Assembly (NCBI GenBank): GCA_937125395.1
Contig: CAKZLI010000044.1
Span: 1-64,000 of the forward strand
Source of the DNA: an uncultured Glaciecola sp.
GTDB taxonomy: Bacteria; Pseudomonadota; Gammaproteobacteria; Enterobacterales; Alteromonadaceae
Direction: 5' to 3'
DNA: 64,000 bases
Part shown: one piece after another, positions 8,564 through 17,901 of the stretch
Layout: each line of letters starts with the position of its first letter
Position numbering within the stretch: the first letter of the stretch is position 1
Translations under genes and position numbers: made by a program
The notes under the pieces: generated by a model
Seen by the model: only the letters and a program-made list of their open reading frames with translations
Told to the model about the DNA's origin: nothing
Database searches by the model: none

Positions 8564-10204
8564 ATGCCCTCAAACCTTAATATCTTAAACAGCCTCAAAA
8601 AAGCGGGTTTACTCATCAGTTTACTCGTCAGCAGTATCGCGATGACTGCTGGGATAAGTGCTCCAGCATTTGCCAAAGCCGGTGCTTCAGCCCCCACCAA
8701 ATCAGCGCAAGAAGGCCAAGGCCCTTACACGCGGTTGATATTACGTGGCGTCAATCTAGTCAGTGGCGAAGGTGCACCAACCAGAGGCCCAGTCGATATC
8801 GTGGTGGAAAACAACATCATCACTAATATCGTTTCTGTGGGTCATCCTGGTGTGCCCATCAAACTACAAGGTCGCCCTGTCGCCGATGCCAATACCAAAG
8901 AAATGGCCCTAGAGGGCTATTATGTATTACCTGGCTTTGTCGATATGCATGGTCACATCGGTGGCTCTGCTGATGATATTCCCGCTGAGTATGTATTTAA
9001 ATTATGGCTAGCACATGGGATCACGACAGTACGTGAACCGGGCAGCTTTAATGGCCTCGATTGGGTCATGGACCATGTCGAGCGCTCCGCACAAAACACC
9101 ATAGTCGCACCGCGCATTATTCCCTATCTTGGCTTTGGTATGGGCAGTGATAAACCGATTTATAATGCCAAGCAAGCCCGTGATTGGGTCAAGGCTACCA
9201 AACAAAAAGGCGCTAAAGGCATTAAGTTTTTTGGGGCGACGCGCACCGTCATGGAAGCAGCGCTACACGAAGCCAATCAACAAGGTCTTGGTACCATGAT
9301 GCATCATGCCCAGCTCAACGTAAAAAGCATGAATGCACTGGATTCTGCTCGTTTAGGCTTAACCACGATGGAGCACTGGTACGGTTTGCCTGAGGCGTTA
9401 TTTAGCCAACGCACCATTCAAGATTATCCGTCTACTTACAACTACAATGATGAACAACACCGCTTTGCTGAAGCCGGTAAGTTGTGGGCGCAAGCTGCTA
9501 AACCCGGTTCAGATAAATGGAATGCGGTACGTGATGAGCTCATCGCATTAGATTTCACTATCAATCCGACCATGACGATTTATCAAGCCAGTCGTGATCT
9601 GATGCGTGAGCGCAATGCACCATGGCATAAAGAGTACACGTTACCGACCTTGTGGAATTTTTTCACCCCATCGCGTTACGCGCACGGCTCATATTGGTTT
9701 GATTGGGGCACGGCTGAAGAAATTCAGTGGCGTGACAACTACCAACAATGGATGGCGTTTTTGAATGATTTTAAAAATCACGGTGGACGCGTGACCGCAG
9801 GCTCTGACTCAGGTTATATCTACAAAATCTATGGCTTTGGTTATATAGCTGAGCTGGAGTTATTACAAGAAGCCGGCTTTAATCCGTGGGAAGTAATTCA
9901 AGCAGCCACACTTAATGGTGCTCAAGCCCTAGGCTTGGACGATCAAATTGGCTCCGTCACCATTGGCAAAAAAGCCGATATGGTGATCATCAAAGAAAAC
10001 CCCATTCACAATCTTAAAGTCTTGTACGGTACAGGCCATTATCGGTTAAATGATCAAAATGAGCCGATCCAAGCAGGGGGGGTGGATTACACCATAAAAG
10101 ACGGGATTGTCTATGATGCAAAGGCATTGTTAGCGGATGTTCGCAAGATGGTAGCTAATGCTAAAGTAAACACTGCCAAATCAAATCAACCGCAACAAGA
10201 CTAA
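8564..10204 (+). CDS. Exported metal-dependent amidohydrolase
   Basis: The 546 residues begin with a signal peptide (basic start, hydrophobic core around residues 17-33, APAFA cleavage region near 36-40). An amidohydrolase barrel follows: VVENNIITNIVSV, GYYVLPGFVDMHGHIGG with the metal-binding HGH, HGITTVREPG, KGIKFFGA, MMHHAQ, TMEHWYG, AGSDSGYIYKIYG with the conserved Asp, and QAATLNGAQALGLDDQIGSV. This is the imidazolonepropionase-like/periplasmic dipeptidase-like branch. Such proteins hydrolyse cyclic amides or proline-containing peptides, but the substrate here cannot be inferred. The gene stands alone after vapBC and is followed by a hairpin. Confidence 0.88.
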   Translation: MPSNLNILNSLKKAGLLISLLVSSIAMTAGISAPAFAKAGASAPTKSAQEGQGPYTRLILRGVNLVSGEGAPTRGPVDIVVENNIITNIVSVGHPGVPIKLQGRPVADANTKEMALEGYYVLPGFVDMHGHIGGSADDIPAEYVFKLWLAHGITTVREPGSFNGLDWVMDHVERSAQNTIVAPRIIPYLGFGMGSDKPIYNAKQARDWVKATKQKGAKGIKFFGATRTVMEAALHEANQQGLGTMMHHAQLNVKSMNALDSARLGLTTMEHWYGLPEALFSQRTIQDYPSTYNYNDEQHRFAEAGKLWAQAAKPGSDKWNAVRDELIALDFTINPTMTIYQASRDLMRERNAPWHKEYTLPTLWNFFTPSRYAHGSYWFDWGTAEEIQWRDNYQQWMAFLNDFKNHGGRVTAGSDSGYIYKIYGFGYIAELELLQEAGFNPWEVIQAATLNGAQALGLDDQIGSVTIGKKADMVIIKENPIHNLKVLYGTGHYRLNDQNEPIQAGGVDYTIKDGIVYDAKALLADVRKMVANAKVNTAKSNQPQQD

Positions 10205-10220
10205 CCGACATATAATAAAA

Positions 10221-10251
10221 ACCCCCTAACCTCTTATTGACGCTAGGGGGT
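10221..10251 (+). terminator. Hairpin after the amidohydrolase gene
   Basis: ACCCCCTA at 10221-10228 pairs exactly with TAGGGGGT at 10244-10251 around a 15-base loop. The downstream tract is T-rich but interrupted. It probably ends the amidohydrolase transcript. Confidence 0.6.
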
Positions 10252-10321
10252 AAAGTGTCTTTTCTTTGTTAAACTAGGTTAAATTCGGTTCAATTAAATT
10301 TGTTTAGCGAACAGCGGCTAA

Positions 10322-10711
10322 CTAGGATGCTTGCATTATGGTTAGCTCCCGGGCGAGCAATTTATGCGACATAAAATGCAACAACTCCGTCTCATGCTCC
10401 GAGCGTTCTCCATCAATTCCCGTGATCCCCATTCCTATTTCCATCACGTAATTGGCATCAAAATTCAAATCGTCAGCAAGGTGTTTCAAAAAAACACGCT
10501 CCTCTCCCGCTTCAGAAGCAACCCGAGCCTCATGTATCGCTTGAGTTAAAAATGCATCTTTGCAGATCGGACTTTGCCAGTTTAAAGCCTCAATAACCTC
10601 TTCCAAATAATCCTGTTCGGTTAGGCTAACCATTCCATCAACTTGATAAAGTAATACTGCGGTCTTTATTAACGCTTCATTAAAACGTTGGTTGGGAGAT
10701 AATTGCATCAC
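10322..10711 (-). CDS. TerB-like (tellurite-resistance fold) protein
   Basis: The 129 residues are all-helical and acidic, with the TerB pattern of repeated helices: ALIKTAVLLYQVDGMVSLTEQDYLEEVI, a central segment around residues 55-90 and a C-terminal IGMGITGIDGERSEHE motif with clustered acidic residues. TerB-fold proteins may bind calcium or other metals near membranes; most have no known function, and tellurite resistance should not be assumed. There are no partner ter genes nearby. It is convergent with the amidohydrolase gene. Confidence 0.7.
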   Translation of the reverse strand: MMQLSPNQRFNEALIKTAVLLYQVDGMVSLTEQDYLEEVIEALNWQSPICKDAFLTQAIHEARVASEAGEERVFLKHLADDLNFDANYVMEIGMGITGIDGERSEHETELLHFMSHKLLARELTIMQAS

Positions 10712-10910
10712 TGACCTCTCTTGTAAGGGTATTATCTATTTTATTTTGCTCAACAACTAACTATTACTGACTTGTGTTTATGACCACAAGCGAACATGAA
10801 AGTTGCATTAACTATAGGCAGAAAGCCATAAATATTGATAATTTATCTGCCACATTTTTAACAAAATAAATAACATTTCATTAACATATTGATGTGTATC
10901 ATGTTTTTAT

Positions 10911-11816
10911 TTAATTTCCCGCTCCAGGGGCAATTGCTGTATTTTCAATATCTTGTAAAACGTCTAAATTAGCGAGTGCAAGCTGACAACCTTGATGACT
11001 AAATCGCGCACCTTTTGAGCAATCGACTTGCCATTGACGCAGCACATATGCTGCCACACAGGCTCGCACCGGTACTTCTATCATCCCATCAACCATGCCA
11101 TAGTCCATTTCTACTGCCACCCCAGAAGTAAGACTCGGGTGCGACACTAGCTTTAGCGTAACAACATGATTAAATTGCTCATCCTGCTGAGCACGTTCTT
11201 GGGGATTAATTGGTGCATCATTATCGAGAATATGCGTAAATCGGGTGCATACAAAATCACGAAACGCTTGATGCATTCGATCAAACGCACGGACATGCCA
11301 GCGGTGTCCATTGTTAATCAACGCATGTGGCACAATATCCCGTTCTCCCTCCCCTGATCCCATAGACACATAGCGACACGTGATCATCGACCCTTGATGG
11401 ATCGCTCGCATTAAGGCAGCAATGATATCCGTATCAGGATGAATCAATCGCACCGCATCAAAACATTGCTCAGAAGCTAACGTGCTACTTGCAATACCAT
11501 TGCCAAAGCCCTGGGCCAATGCCGTTAATATCTGTTGTGGTTCATGTACAAACACAGCGGCAAAATCATCAGTGCGATAATATGATTTGGTTTGCTGTTG
11601 TAAACGAAGATTGTCCGTTGCAATGGCTTTGTATTGCGCAAAATCACGAGTAGCCGCGGCCAAACCAGTCCGAAAACGCGCAATTAGCTCACTACGAGAG
11701 ATATGGCCAAAGTACTGTAAACTAAAATCGATGAACGCCAGCCGCTCTTTTTGAGCATGCGGTAGAGCATCAACTTGTTGTCTTAAGGTGCTTGAATAAA
11801 GTGGATTAACTAACAT
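10911..11816 (-). CDS. WYL-domain transcriptional regulator of BrxR/CapW type
   Basis: The 301 residues have three parts. An N-terminal winged helix occupies about residues 18-75 (KERLAFIDFSLQYFGHISRS, ELIARFRTGLAAATRDFAQY). A WYL domain follows at about 120-205, with VPHALINNGHRWHVRAFD, the signature of this group in place of the usual WYL tripeptide, and FRDFVCTRF. The last part is a C-terminal extension. BrxR and CapW proteins are homodimeric repressors often found beside BREX, CBASS or other phage-defence operons, and the WYL pocket is thought to sense a nucleic-acid-like ligand. Here the only defence-related genes in view are cas1 and truncated cas2-3 about 10 kb away. It lies 50 bases downstream of a histone-deacetylase-family gene on the same strand. 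Confidence 0.8.
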   Translation of the reverse strand: MLVNPLYSSTLRQQVDALPHAQKERLAFIDFSLQYFGHISRSELIARFRTGLAAATRDFAQYKAIATDNLRLQQQTKSYYRTDDFAAVFVHEPQQILTALAQGFGNGIASSTLASEQCFDAVRLIHPDTDIIAALMRAIHQGSMITCRYVSMGSGEGERDIVPHALINNGHRWHVRAFDRMHQAFRDFVCTRFTHILDNDAPINPQERAQQDEQFNHVVTLKLVSHPSLTSGVAVEMDYGMVDGMIEVPVRACVAAYVLRQWQVDCSKGARFSHQGCQLALANLDVLQDIENTAIAPGAGN

Positions 11817-11866
11817 ACTGCGAATTCCTTAACTATAAACAAATACCGATGAAGGTATACGCATAT

Positions 11867-12784
11867 TCAGTACACCCCCGCAGCATGAAATAATTGTAAA
11901 TGTACATCAACCAGCGCATCAATATCTCGTTGATACCCGCCACCAATGACCGCTGCAACAGGCACACCATATTCAGCGCATTTAGCGTAGACTAATTGAT
12001 CACGCGCCAGTACGCCAGCGGTACTAATTGATAAATGCCCCAAATCATCATTGATATGTATATCCACACCCGCATCATAAATAACCGCATCTGGGCGAGC
12101 TTGGACAAACGCTAAATGCAGCGCACTGTCGACCACATCCAAATATTCTGCATCTTGAGTGCCTTTGGCGATCCCAAAATCCATATCTGAAATTTGCTTG
12201 CGGTGAGGAAAGTTTTTTTCGCCGTGCAGCGACACGGTGTATATTGCAGGATCATACTGGGCAAGTTTGGCCGTCCCGTCGCCTTGATGAACATCACAAT
12301 CAAACACTAACACCGAATCAATCCCCGGTTGTTGTAACATTGTTTTGGCTGCAAGATACAGATCATTGACCATACAAAAACCAGAACCAAAATCTGCAAA
12401 AGCATGATGGTAGCCTCCCGTTAAATTAAGTGCTTTGCCATGCTCTAATGCAAGTTGCGCAGTCAAAACTGTGCCTGCGGCAGCTGTTAATGTGCGTTCA
12501 ATTAATTGTGTTGACCATGGAAAACCGATCCGACGCATCGCTTTAGGATCCAATGAACCATTGCATAATTGAGTAATATAAGTCGGATCATAAATCGACT
12601 GTAACGCAATGGGGTCAAGAGGCTGTGGTTGATGAAACCAATCCCGACTAACACCACGATGGATTAACGCATCGTAGATCCCTTGGTATTTTTCGATGGG
12701 AAAGCGGTGCCTAACCGGTAAATCTAGTTGCGAATAGATTGGGTGAAAAACAAGTGGGATCATACGGTTACTCGGTTTTAACAT
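11867..12784 (-). CDS. Histone deacetylase family (zinc amidohydrolase/acetyl-hydrolase) protein
   Basis: The 305 residues form a single arginase/deacetylase fold. Visible catalytic features are the His dyad in LTGGYHHAFADFGSGFCMVN, the first zinc ligands in VLVFDCDVHQGDGT, the second Asp in VIYDAGVDIHINDDLGHLS, and the late Tyr in VIGGGYQRD. All expected active-site residues are therefore present. Bacterial members remove acetyl groups from small molecules (acetoin- or acetylpolyamine-like) or proteins; the substrate here is unknown. It lies just upstream of the WYL regulator on the minus strand and the two could be co-transcribed. Confidence 0.9.
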   Translation of the reverse strand: MLKPSNRMIPLVFHPIYSQLDLPVRHRFPIEKYQGIYDALIHRGVSRDWFHQPQPLDPIALQSIYDPTYITQLCNGSLDPKAMRRIGFPWSTQLIERTLTAAAGTVLTAQLALEHGKALNLTGGYHHAFADFGSGFCMVNDLYLAAKTMLQQPGIDSVLVFDCDVHQGDGTAKLAQYDPAIYTVSLHGEKNFPHRKQISDMDFGIAKGTQDAEYLDVVDSALHLAFVQARPDAVIYDAGVDIHINDDLGHLSISTAGVLARDQLVYAKCAEYGVPVAAVIGGGYQRDIDALVDVHLQLFHAAGVY

Positions 12785-12908
12785 TGACAGTATCAGTCTG
12801 AAAACACTTAGAAAATCAGCTACAACTGCGTGATGTCTTTTGGTACGAGAAAATCAAGATACCGATCACTGCGATGACCGGTCAAGTGCTTGACGGTGTG
12901 ATGCCCAA

Positions 12909-13880
12909 TCAGCCAAGACGCTTTAGTGATTTTTTGATTTGTTTTTTGAGTTGTTTGTCCGCGACGGAATTTATGCTGTTATACAAGGCTTTAGCTTCGG
13001 TTTTTAGCCCCATCGCTTGTTTGATATTTGCCTTGCGGTATGTTGCCCAAGCTAAACTTGGCATCCCTTCGGCAATCTGTGCGTTGGCAATATAATTATT
13101 CAGCGCCATTAACCCTTCTGGATAAAATGATTTGGCCAAAATCGCTGTCTTACCTACTTGATATTGCGCAGAATAATAACGTTCAGCACTTTGTGCATCA
13201 TCATTTTGATAAGTAATTTTACTTAACAAATCCATAGCTTGTGGATAATCGGCTTGGTTTTGTTTTAACATCCCCATCATAAAGAGCATATCCGCATCAT
13301 CGCCAAATTCAGTTAAGCCTTGGGTAATTAACAGATCCAATTGCTGGGTATCATCTTGATCCGCCGCAATCATAATTTGAGCTTGCAATCCGGCGGAGGG
13401 ATCCAGTGCCGTGATTGTCTGCGCTACGATTTTGGCTTTATCAATATCCCCACCGGCAATACCGGGTGCTTGTACATAAAATGTGAGCAACCCTTGTTGA
13501 TAAGCGACATTATCTGGTGCTAGTTGCGCTGCAGCACTAAAACTATCCAATGCTTTAGCAGCATAACTCATCGCTGTAAACACACTATTGCCCGCCTGCA
13601 TCCCCATAATTTGACCACGTAAAAAATGCATCGGTGCATCTTCAGGAGCTTGTTTGTAGGCTTGTTCAATCCAATCTTCCGCATCATCCAAATCCACATT
13701 CATGTAGACTTGCGCTAATTTGAGCTTAGCTGAGAGGGTTGATTCTTCGTTTTTATATAAAGCAATTGCTTCATCCACATTGCCCTCGGCTAGAGCGAGA
13801 TCACCTTGCTGACTATCGGCGTGACTGGCCCATGATGCAAGTACTATGGTGCTAATAATGGCTGTTGTTATTTGTTTCAT
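12909..13880 (-). CDS. Exported tetratricopeptide-repeat protein
   Basis: A signal peptide (MKQITTAIISTIVLASWASHADS) precedes about 300 residues of helical repeats that fit TPR periodicity: GDLALAEGNVDEAIALYKNE, AKLKLAQVYMNVDLDDAEDW, a MHFLRGQIMGM helix and a region around residues 185-215 (GLTEFGDDADMLFMMGML, YPQAMDLLSKI). The C-terminus is strongly basic (KQLKKQIKKSLKRLG). TPR proteins are protein-protein scaffolds; a periplasmic location is inferred from the signal. No specific partner is indicated by the neighbours, an aldehyde dehydrogenase upstream and an HDAC-family gene downstream on the same strand. Confidence 0.75.
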   Translation of the reverse strand: MKQITTAIISTIVLASWASHADSQQGDLALAEGNVDEAIALYKNEESTLSAKLKLAQVYMNVDLDDAEDWIEQAYKQAPEDAPMHFLRGQIMGMQAGNSVFTAMSYAAKALDSFSAAAQLAPDNVAYQQGLLTFYVQAPGIAGGDIDKAKIVAQTITALDPSAGLQAQIMIAADQDDTQQLDLLITQGLTEFGDDADMLFMMGMLKQNQADYPQAMDLLSKITYQNDDAQSAERYYSAQYQVGKTAILAKSFYPEGLMALNNYIANAQIAEGMPSLAWATYRKANIKQAMGLKTEAKALYNSINSVADKQLKKQIKKSLKRLG

Positions 13881-13983
13881 TAAATATCCCTATTGTGTTA
13901 ATGCTAGTTAAGTTTGTTGGATGATACGTGCATCATTACTGGCTTAGCAAACAGCACCCAAAGGTAAGCAATATTAGGAGTGT

Positions 13984-15513
13984 TTATTTACGCATTTTTA
14001 TCATCGTATTCAGCACATTGTTGGCTAGTTTGCCATAGGGTGGAGCCAGTAACTTAATCGTAGAAAAAGACGCTTGTTTAAACACCGGTCGTAACTTAGA
14101 AAACGTTAAAAATCCCTCATACCCATGATAGTGACCCATACCACTTGGACCGATACCACCAAATGGCAAATCGTGCTGAGCAACATGGAACAATGCATCA
14201 TTGACCGAGACACCGCCTGACATGATGTTTTCGATATAAAAATCAGCCAACTGGTTTTGGTTAGTAAATGGATAAAAGGCTAATGGCCGGTCTTTAGACA
14301 CAACATAATCAACGACTTCTTGCTTATCTTGGTATGGCATTACCATGAGTAATGGACCAAAGGTTTCACGGTTGCCGATGGTCATCTCTTCTGTCGCATC
14401 CAAAATCAACGTTAATGGAAATTTACGGATTTCAGGCTGCGGGTCTTGCCCATTGAGGTTAATCACCCGAGCCCCTTTACTCCGCGCATCTTCCACCGTA
14501 GCATTAATACGGTTAAACGACACCTCATCAATCAAAGAAGTATAATCTTTAGACGCAATATCCGGCACGTGCTTCTTAGTCCATTCAGTTGCAGCAAGGA
14601 TAAATTGCTCAAGCTGTGACTCATGTACAAATAAATAATCGACATTGGTACAGATTTGTCCGGCATTATATTGTTTGGCAAACATAATGCGTTCAACACC
14701 TTTTTGTAGATCATAGTCTGGACATAATACTGCGGGCGATTTGCCCCCTAATTCAAGAGTAACAGGCGTGAGGTTTTTGGCGGCATTGGCCATGACTTTT
14801 CGGCCCGTAGCCCCTGAACCTGTAAACATTAAATGATCAAAGGGGATATTAGAAAACTGCTGACCTACCGCACCGGTTTCATCAAAAAACTGTAGCTTTT
14901 CTGGACTAAAATATCGTGGAGATAAGTCCATCAGTAATCGACACAAATGACGTGAATTCTCCGACATTTTAACCATCGCGCGATTGCCAGCTGCAAACGC
15001 AGCAGATAGCCCCATAAACGATAAATTAATCGGGAAGTTCCACGGAATAATTAAGCCAATCACACCAATAGGTTGCGGGATAACTTTGTTTTTGGCACCA
15101 AAGAACATTGTGATATCGACATGGCGTTTTTGGACTTTCATCCATTTTTTTACTTTTTTCTTGGCTGAAATAATATCGTCTACCGCGACCAAAATCTCCG
15201 CTAACATCGACTCATGCATCGATCGGTTTCCATAGTCTTGGTTAATCGCATCGACAATAGCGGTTTGATTTTCCATTAACATGGCTTTGAGCTGAGTTAA
15301 ATGCTCGCGTCGCTCGTCAAGTGACTCATTAGGATGTTGGTCAAAAGCGCTGCGCTGTAATTTAAAGTGCGTATGTAAATGTTGATAAATCGAATCAGCA
15401 TCTGTGCTGTCATAACCAAGATTTTGTGTGCCCGATTGCATCTCCGCTGGCTTAATTGCTGCTGGGTTATCTGGCGTATCCGTGGCTGTATTGTTCACTT
15501 CGTTATCAAGCAT
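13984..15513 (-). CDS. Coniferyl-aldehyde-dehydrogenase-like NAD(P)-dependent aldehyde dehydrogenase
   Basis: Aldehyde dehydrogenases oxidise aldehydes to carboxylates through a thiohemiacetal on a catalytic cysteine. The 509-residue chain carries the cofactor loop IGLIIPWNFPINLSF, MFTGSGATGRKV, the general-base Glu in VTLELGGKSPAVL and the nucleophile Cys in YNAGQICTNVDYLFV, then FGPLLMVMPY and LPFGGIGPSGMGHYHG. The short class 3-like C-terminus and QICTNVDY match coniferyl aldehyde dehydrogenases rather than betaine or succinate semialdehyde enzymes. The real substrate could be any medium- or long-chain aldehyde. About 45 residues at the N-terminus are polar and poorly conserved, so a slightly later start is possible. 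Confidence 0.88.
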   Translation of the reverse strand: MLDNEVNNTATDTPDNPAAIKPAEMQSGTQNLGYDSTDADSIYQHLHTHFKLQRSAFDQHPNESLDERREHLTQLKAMLMENQTAIVDAINQDYGNRSMHESMLAEILVAVDDIISAKKKVKKWMKVQKRHVDITMFFGAKNKVIPQPIGVIGLIIPWNFPINLSFMGLSAAFAAGNRAMVKMSENSRHLCRLLMDLSPRYFSPEKLQFFDETGAVGQQFSNIPFDHLMFTGSGATGRKVMANAAKNLTPVTLELGGKSPAVLCPDYDLQKGVERIMFAKQYNAGQICTNVDYLFVHESQLEQFILAATEWTKKHVPDIASKDYTSLIDEVSFNRINATVEDARSKGARVINLNGQDPQPEIRKFPLTLILDATEEMTIGNRETFGPLLMVMPYQDKQEVVDYVVSKDRPLAFYPFTNQNQLADFYIENIMSGGVSVNDALFHVAQHDLPFGGIGPSGMGHYHGYEGFLTFSKLRPVFKQASFSTIKLLAPPYGKLANNVLNTMIKMRK

Positions 15514-15642
15514 CGCTTTGTCCTAAAATTATATTGTTCATAGGCATTTATACATTAATTCTGCATGCACACCAAATAAAACAACATTTATTTAACAAAT
15601 ACGGATTTATAAGCGAATATATTAAAGAAGGGGCTTTTATTA

Positions 15643-15674
15643 CCGCAGTCTAATCAACAATAACTAGACTGCGG
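15643..15674 (-). terminator. Hairpin downstream of rnpB
   Basis: CCGCAGTCTA at 15643-15652 pairs exactly with TAGACTGCGG at 15665-15674 around a 12-base loop, a few bases past the mature 3' end of RNase P RNA. No strong T-run follows on the minus strand, so it may act as a processing barrier as much as a terminator. Confidence 0.55.
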
Positions 15675-15685
15675 CATTAAAAAAG

Positions 15686-16044
<359 letters not shown>

Positions 16045-16049
16045 CATGC

Positions 16050-16055
16050 ATTGTA
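16050..16055 (-). promoter_or_regulatory. Probable -10 box of the rnpB promoter
   Basis: On the minus strand this reads TACAAT, six to seven bases before the GGGAG predicted as the 5' end of RNase P RNA. The -35 region is a poor match. The placement is consistent with a sigma-70 promoter giving a nearly mature 5' end. Confidence 0.5.
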
Positions 16056-16265
16056 CTCGGTATAGGCTATGTTTACTATGAATGAATGCGTTTTAGTACA
16101 TAATAAATATCATTCAAACAGACTTCACGCTTGGGGACTCTTAACTCTACGCTCGGGGTTTCTTAAATGTATGTAACAGTCAGGGTATTTTCATCTCACA
16201 ACCTGTTTACTTGGAGTTATAACCTGTATAATCACTCTACTATTATTTAAAAAGTAAATGTATCT

Positions 16266-16589
16266 ATGAAGCCTTACGCCAATCTCCCAGAATTAATCGA
16301 GATGTTACAAGCAGAAATTCAATCACTCCGTGATACTGTCGCGACCTTGCAAACACCCCCGACGAGCGTGAATGAAGAAATCATCTTTAAATATATCGAT
16401 ACCAGTAGCACCGGAAAAACCAAAGATTTTGTTCGTTCATTAGATATTCGCTCAGACCGAGGCTCGTTATTCTCCTCTGGCGATGTCACTAAATTAATCC
16501 AAAATGGCGCGGATGATATAGCGCCAGAATTGTTGGCAATCGCAAAAAAAGTTGTCAATATCAAAAAGAAAAACAACATACCACGATGA
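16266..16589 (+). CDS. Small protein of unknown function with an N-terminal coiled coil
   Basis: I do not recognise the family. The 107 residues start with a leucine-heptad helix (LPELIEMLQAEIQSLRDTVA, about residues 7-28) likely to form a coiled coil. A predicted globular part follows (EEIIFKYIDTSSTGKTKDFV), then SDRGSLFSSGDVTKLIQNGA and a basic tail (KKVVNIKKKNNIPR). There are no signal peptide, membrane segment or cysteines. It stands between rnpB and a cold-shock gene, and a hairpin after it may end its transcript. The opposite strand has an ORF of similar length, but the plus-strand product has the more natural composition and heptads. Confidence 0.6.
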   Translation: MKPYANLPELIEMLQAEIQSLRDTVATLQTPPTSVNEEIIFKYIDTSSTGKTKDFVRSLDIRSDRGSLFSSGDVTKLIQNGADDIAPELLAIAKKVVNIKKKNNIPR

Positions 16590-16640
16590 AAAGTGCTATG
16601 ATGTTTATCGTAGCTATTTTGTAGCAACTAAATTCAAAGT

Positions 16641-16668
16641 CTGATTTGTAATGGTGATACCAAATCAG
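16641..16668 (+). terminator. Hairpin between the 107-residue gene and csp
   Basis: CTGATTTG at 16641-16648 pairs exactly with CAAATCAG at 16661-16668, followed by AAATTTTATTTTT. It may terminate the upstream gene. Alternatively it may be part of the structured 5' untranslated region typical of cold-shock mRNAs, since the csp start is only 35 bases beyond. Confidence 0.5.
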
Positions 16669-16703
16669 AAATTTTATTTTTCACCATGAATAAAGAGTAT
16701 ATT

Positions 16704-16910
16704 ATGAGTAAAGGTACAGTTAAGTGGTTCAATGCAGATAAAGGTTTCGGTTTTATCACTCCTGAAGACGGTAGCAAAGATTTGTTTGTTCACCATTCAG
16801 AAATCCAATCTGGTGGCGGTTACGCTACATTGAACGACGGTCAAGCGGTAGAGTTTGAAGTTGGTCAAGGCCAAAAAGGCCCATGTGCAAATAAAGTTGT
16901 TCCACTTTAA
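16704..16910 (+). CDS. Cold-shock domain protein (CspA family)
   Basis: The 68 residues form one five-stranded OB-fold cold-shock domain. RNP1 is KGFGFI and RNP2 is LFVHHS, with the usual [11 protein letters not shown] opening and a PCANKVVPL end. CspA-type proteins bind single-stranded RNA and melt secondary structure, aiding translation at low temperature or during growth transitions. An in-frame ATG 18 bases upstream (MNKEYI) would add residues foreign to the family, so the start at MSKGTVK is chosen. The upstream hairpin may be part of a regulated leader. Confidence 0.95.
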   Translation: MSKGTVKWFNADKGFGFITPEDGSKDLFVHHSEIQSGGGYATLNDGQAVEFEVGQGQKGPCANKVVPL

Positions 16911-16927
16911 GCTTTAGCACATTATTA

Positions 16928-16965
16928 AGTGGTTGGAGAGTTCACTCTCTAACTACTTTCTTCCC
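16928..16965 (+). terminator. Rho-independent terminator after csp
   Basis: AGTGGTTGGAGAG at 16928-16940 pairs with CTCTCTAACTACT at 16945-16957 (two G-T wobbles) around a four-base loop, and a pyrimidine-rich tract follows. Confidence 0.75.
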
Positions 16966-17090
16966 CCTCCATACCCACAATCGTTCATTCCCTTTAGTAC
17001 AGTAACAATTCCATCAAGAACCATTTAGCAGACATAAAAAAACCAAACACAAATACCTCTATATCTGTGTCTGGCATGCATGAGTAAAAC

Positions 17091-17813
17091 TTACTCTGGT
17101 AATATTGCGTTGTGATATATGTTTTGCACATCATCACAATCTTCGAGCATATCCATGAATTTTTGGAACATTGGTAAATCTTCAGTACTGATTGAAGCAT
17201 CCACTTGCGGTAAAAATGTAATCTCTTCGATTTCGATTTCTAGTGCTGGAAACGACTCATGTAATGCAGTCTTCACTTTAAAAAACTCCGTGTGCGGTGC
17301 TAAAACTGTAATTTTACCGGCATCGATTTCGACATCGTTAACATCCACATCCGCTTCCATCAATGCTTCCAAAATCACATCTTCATCATCCCCGCTAAAA
17401 CCAAACACGGCACAGTGATCAAACATGTGCGAGGCGGTTCCTGGGCTACCAATCTTGGCATTACATTTAGTAAAGCAATTACGCACATCGGTGATTGTCC
17501 GATTTGCATTGTCCGTCAAACAATCAACGATCACCATACAGTTACCAGGGCCAAACCCTTCGTAACGTGACGGTGAGTAATCTTCGCCAGCACCACCGAC
17601 TGCTTTTTCTAACGCTTTTTCAATAACGTGACCTGGGACTTGGTCTTTTTTTGCTTTTTCAATCAAGCGCTTCAAGGATAAGTTAGTGTCTGGGTCTGGT
17701 CCACCGCTTTTAGCGACCACATAAATCTCTTTACCATACTTAGAATATACTTTTGTTTTTGCGCCTGCCGTTTTCGCCATTGCGTTTTTACGGACTTCAA
17801 ATGCTCTTCCCAT
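17091..17813 (-). CDS. YebC/PmpR (TACO1) family protein, YeeN-like branch
   Basis: The 240-residue chain shows the three-domain YebC family pattern: a basic N-terminus ([20 protein letters not shown]), a central [20 protein letters not shown] and [16 protein letters not shown], then an alpha/beta C-terminal part ([20 protein letters not shown]). The MGRAFE start and [11 protein letters not shown] segment are typical of the YeeN branch rather than the RuvC-linked YebC. Members were long called transcriptional regulators; recent work assigns at least some of them to ribosomes, relieving stalls at proline-rich motifs. Which applies here is not decided by sequence. Confidence 0.9.
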   Translation of the reverse strand: MGRAFEVRKNAMAKTAGAKTKVYSKYGKEIYVVAKSGGPDPDTNLSLKRLIEKAKKDQVPGHVIEKALEKAVGGAGEDYSPSRYEGFGPGNCMVIVDCLTDNANRTITDVRNCFTKCNAKIGSPGTASHMFDHCAVFGFSGDDEDVILEALMEADVDVNDVEIDAGKITVLAPHTEFFKVKTALHESFPALEIEIEEITFLPQVDASISTEDLPMFQKFMDMLEDCDDVQNIYHNAILPE

Positions 17814-17901
17814 ACTAATACTCTTCTTTATTAATTGCTGTTAATCGGAATATACCGTTATTGTAACGTGAATCGCGACTATCCTCTAGGACAAATAGCG
17901 T

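Noticed and set aside
10826..10866. GGCAGA/TCTGCC hairpin between the TerB-like and WYL genes
   Set aside because: The stem is only six bases with a long AT-rich loop and no T-run in the direction of the WYL transcript, so it was not called a terminator.
16319..16627. Minus-strand frame of 102 codons opposite the coiled-coil gene
   Set aside because: Its product has no recognisable motif, and the plus-strand frame has clear leucine heptads and a better composition.
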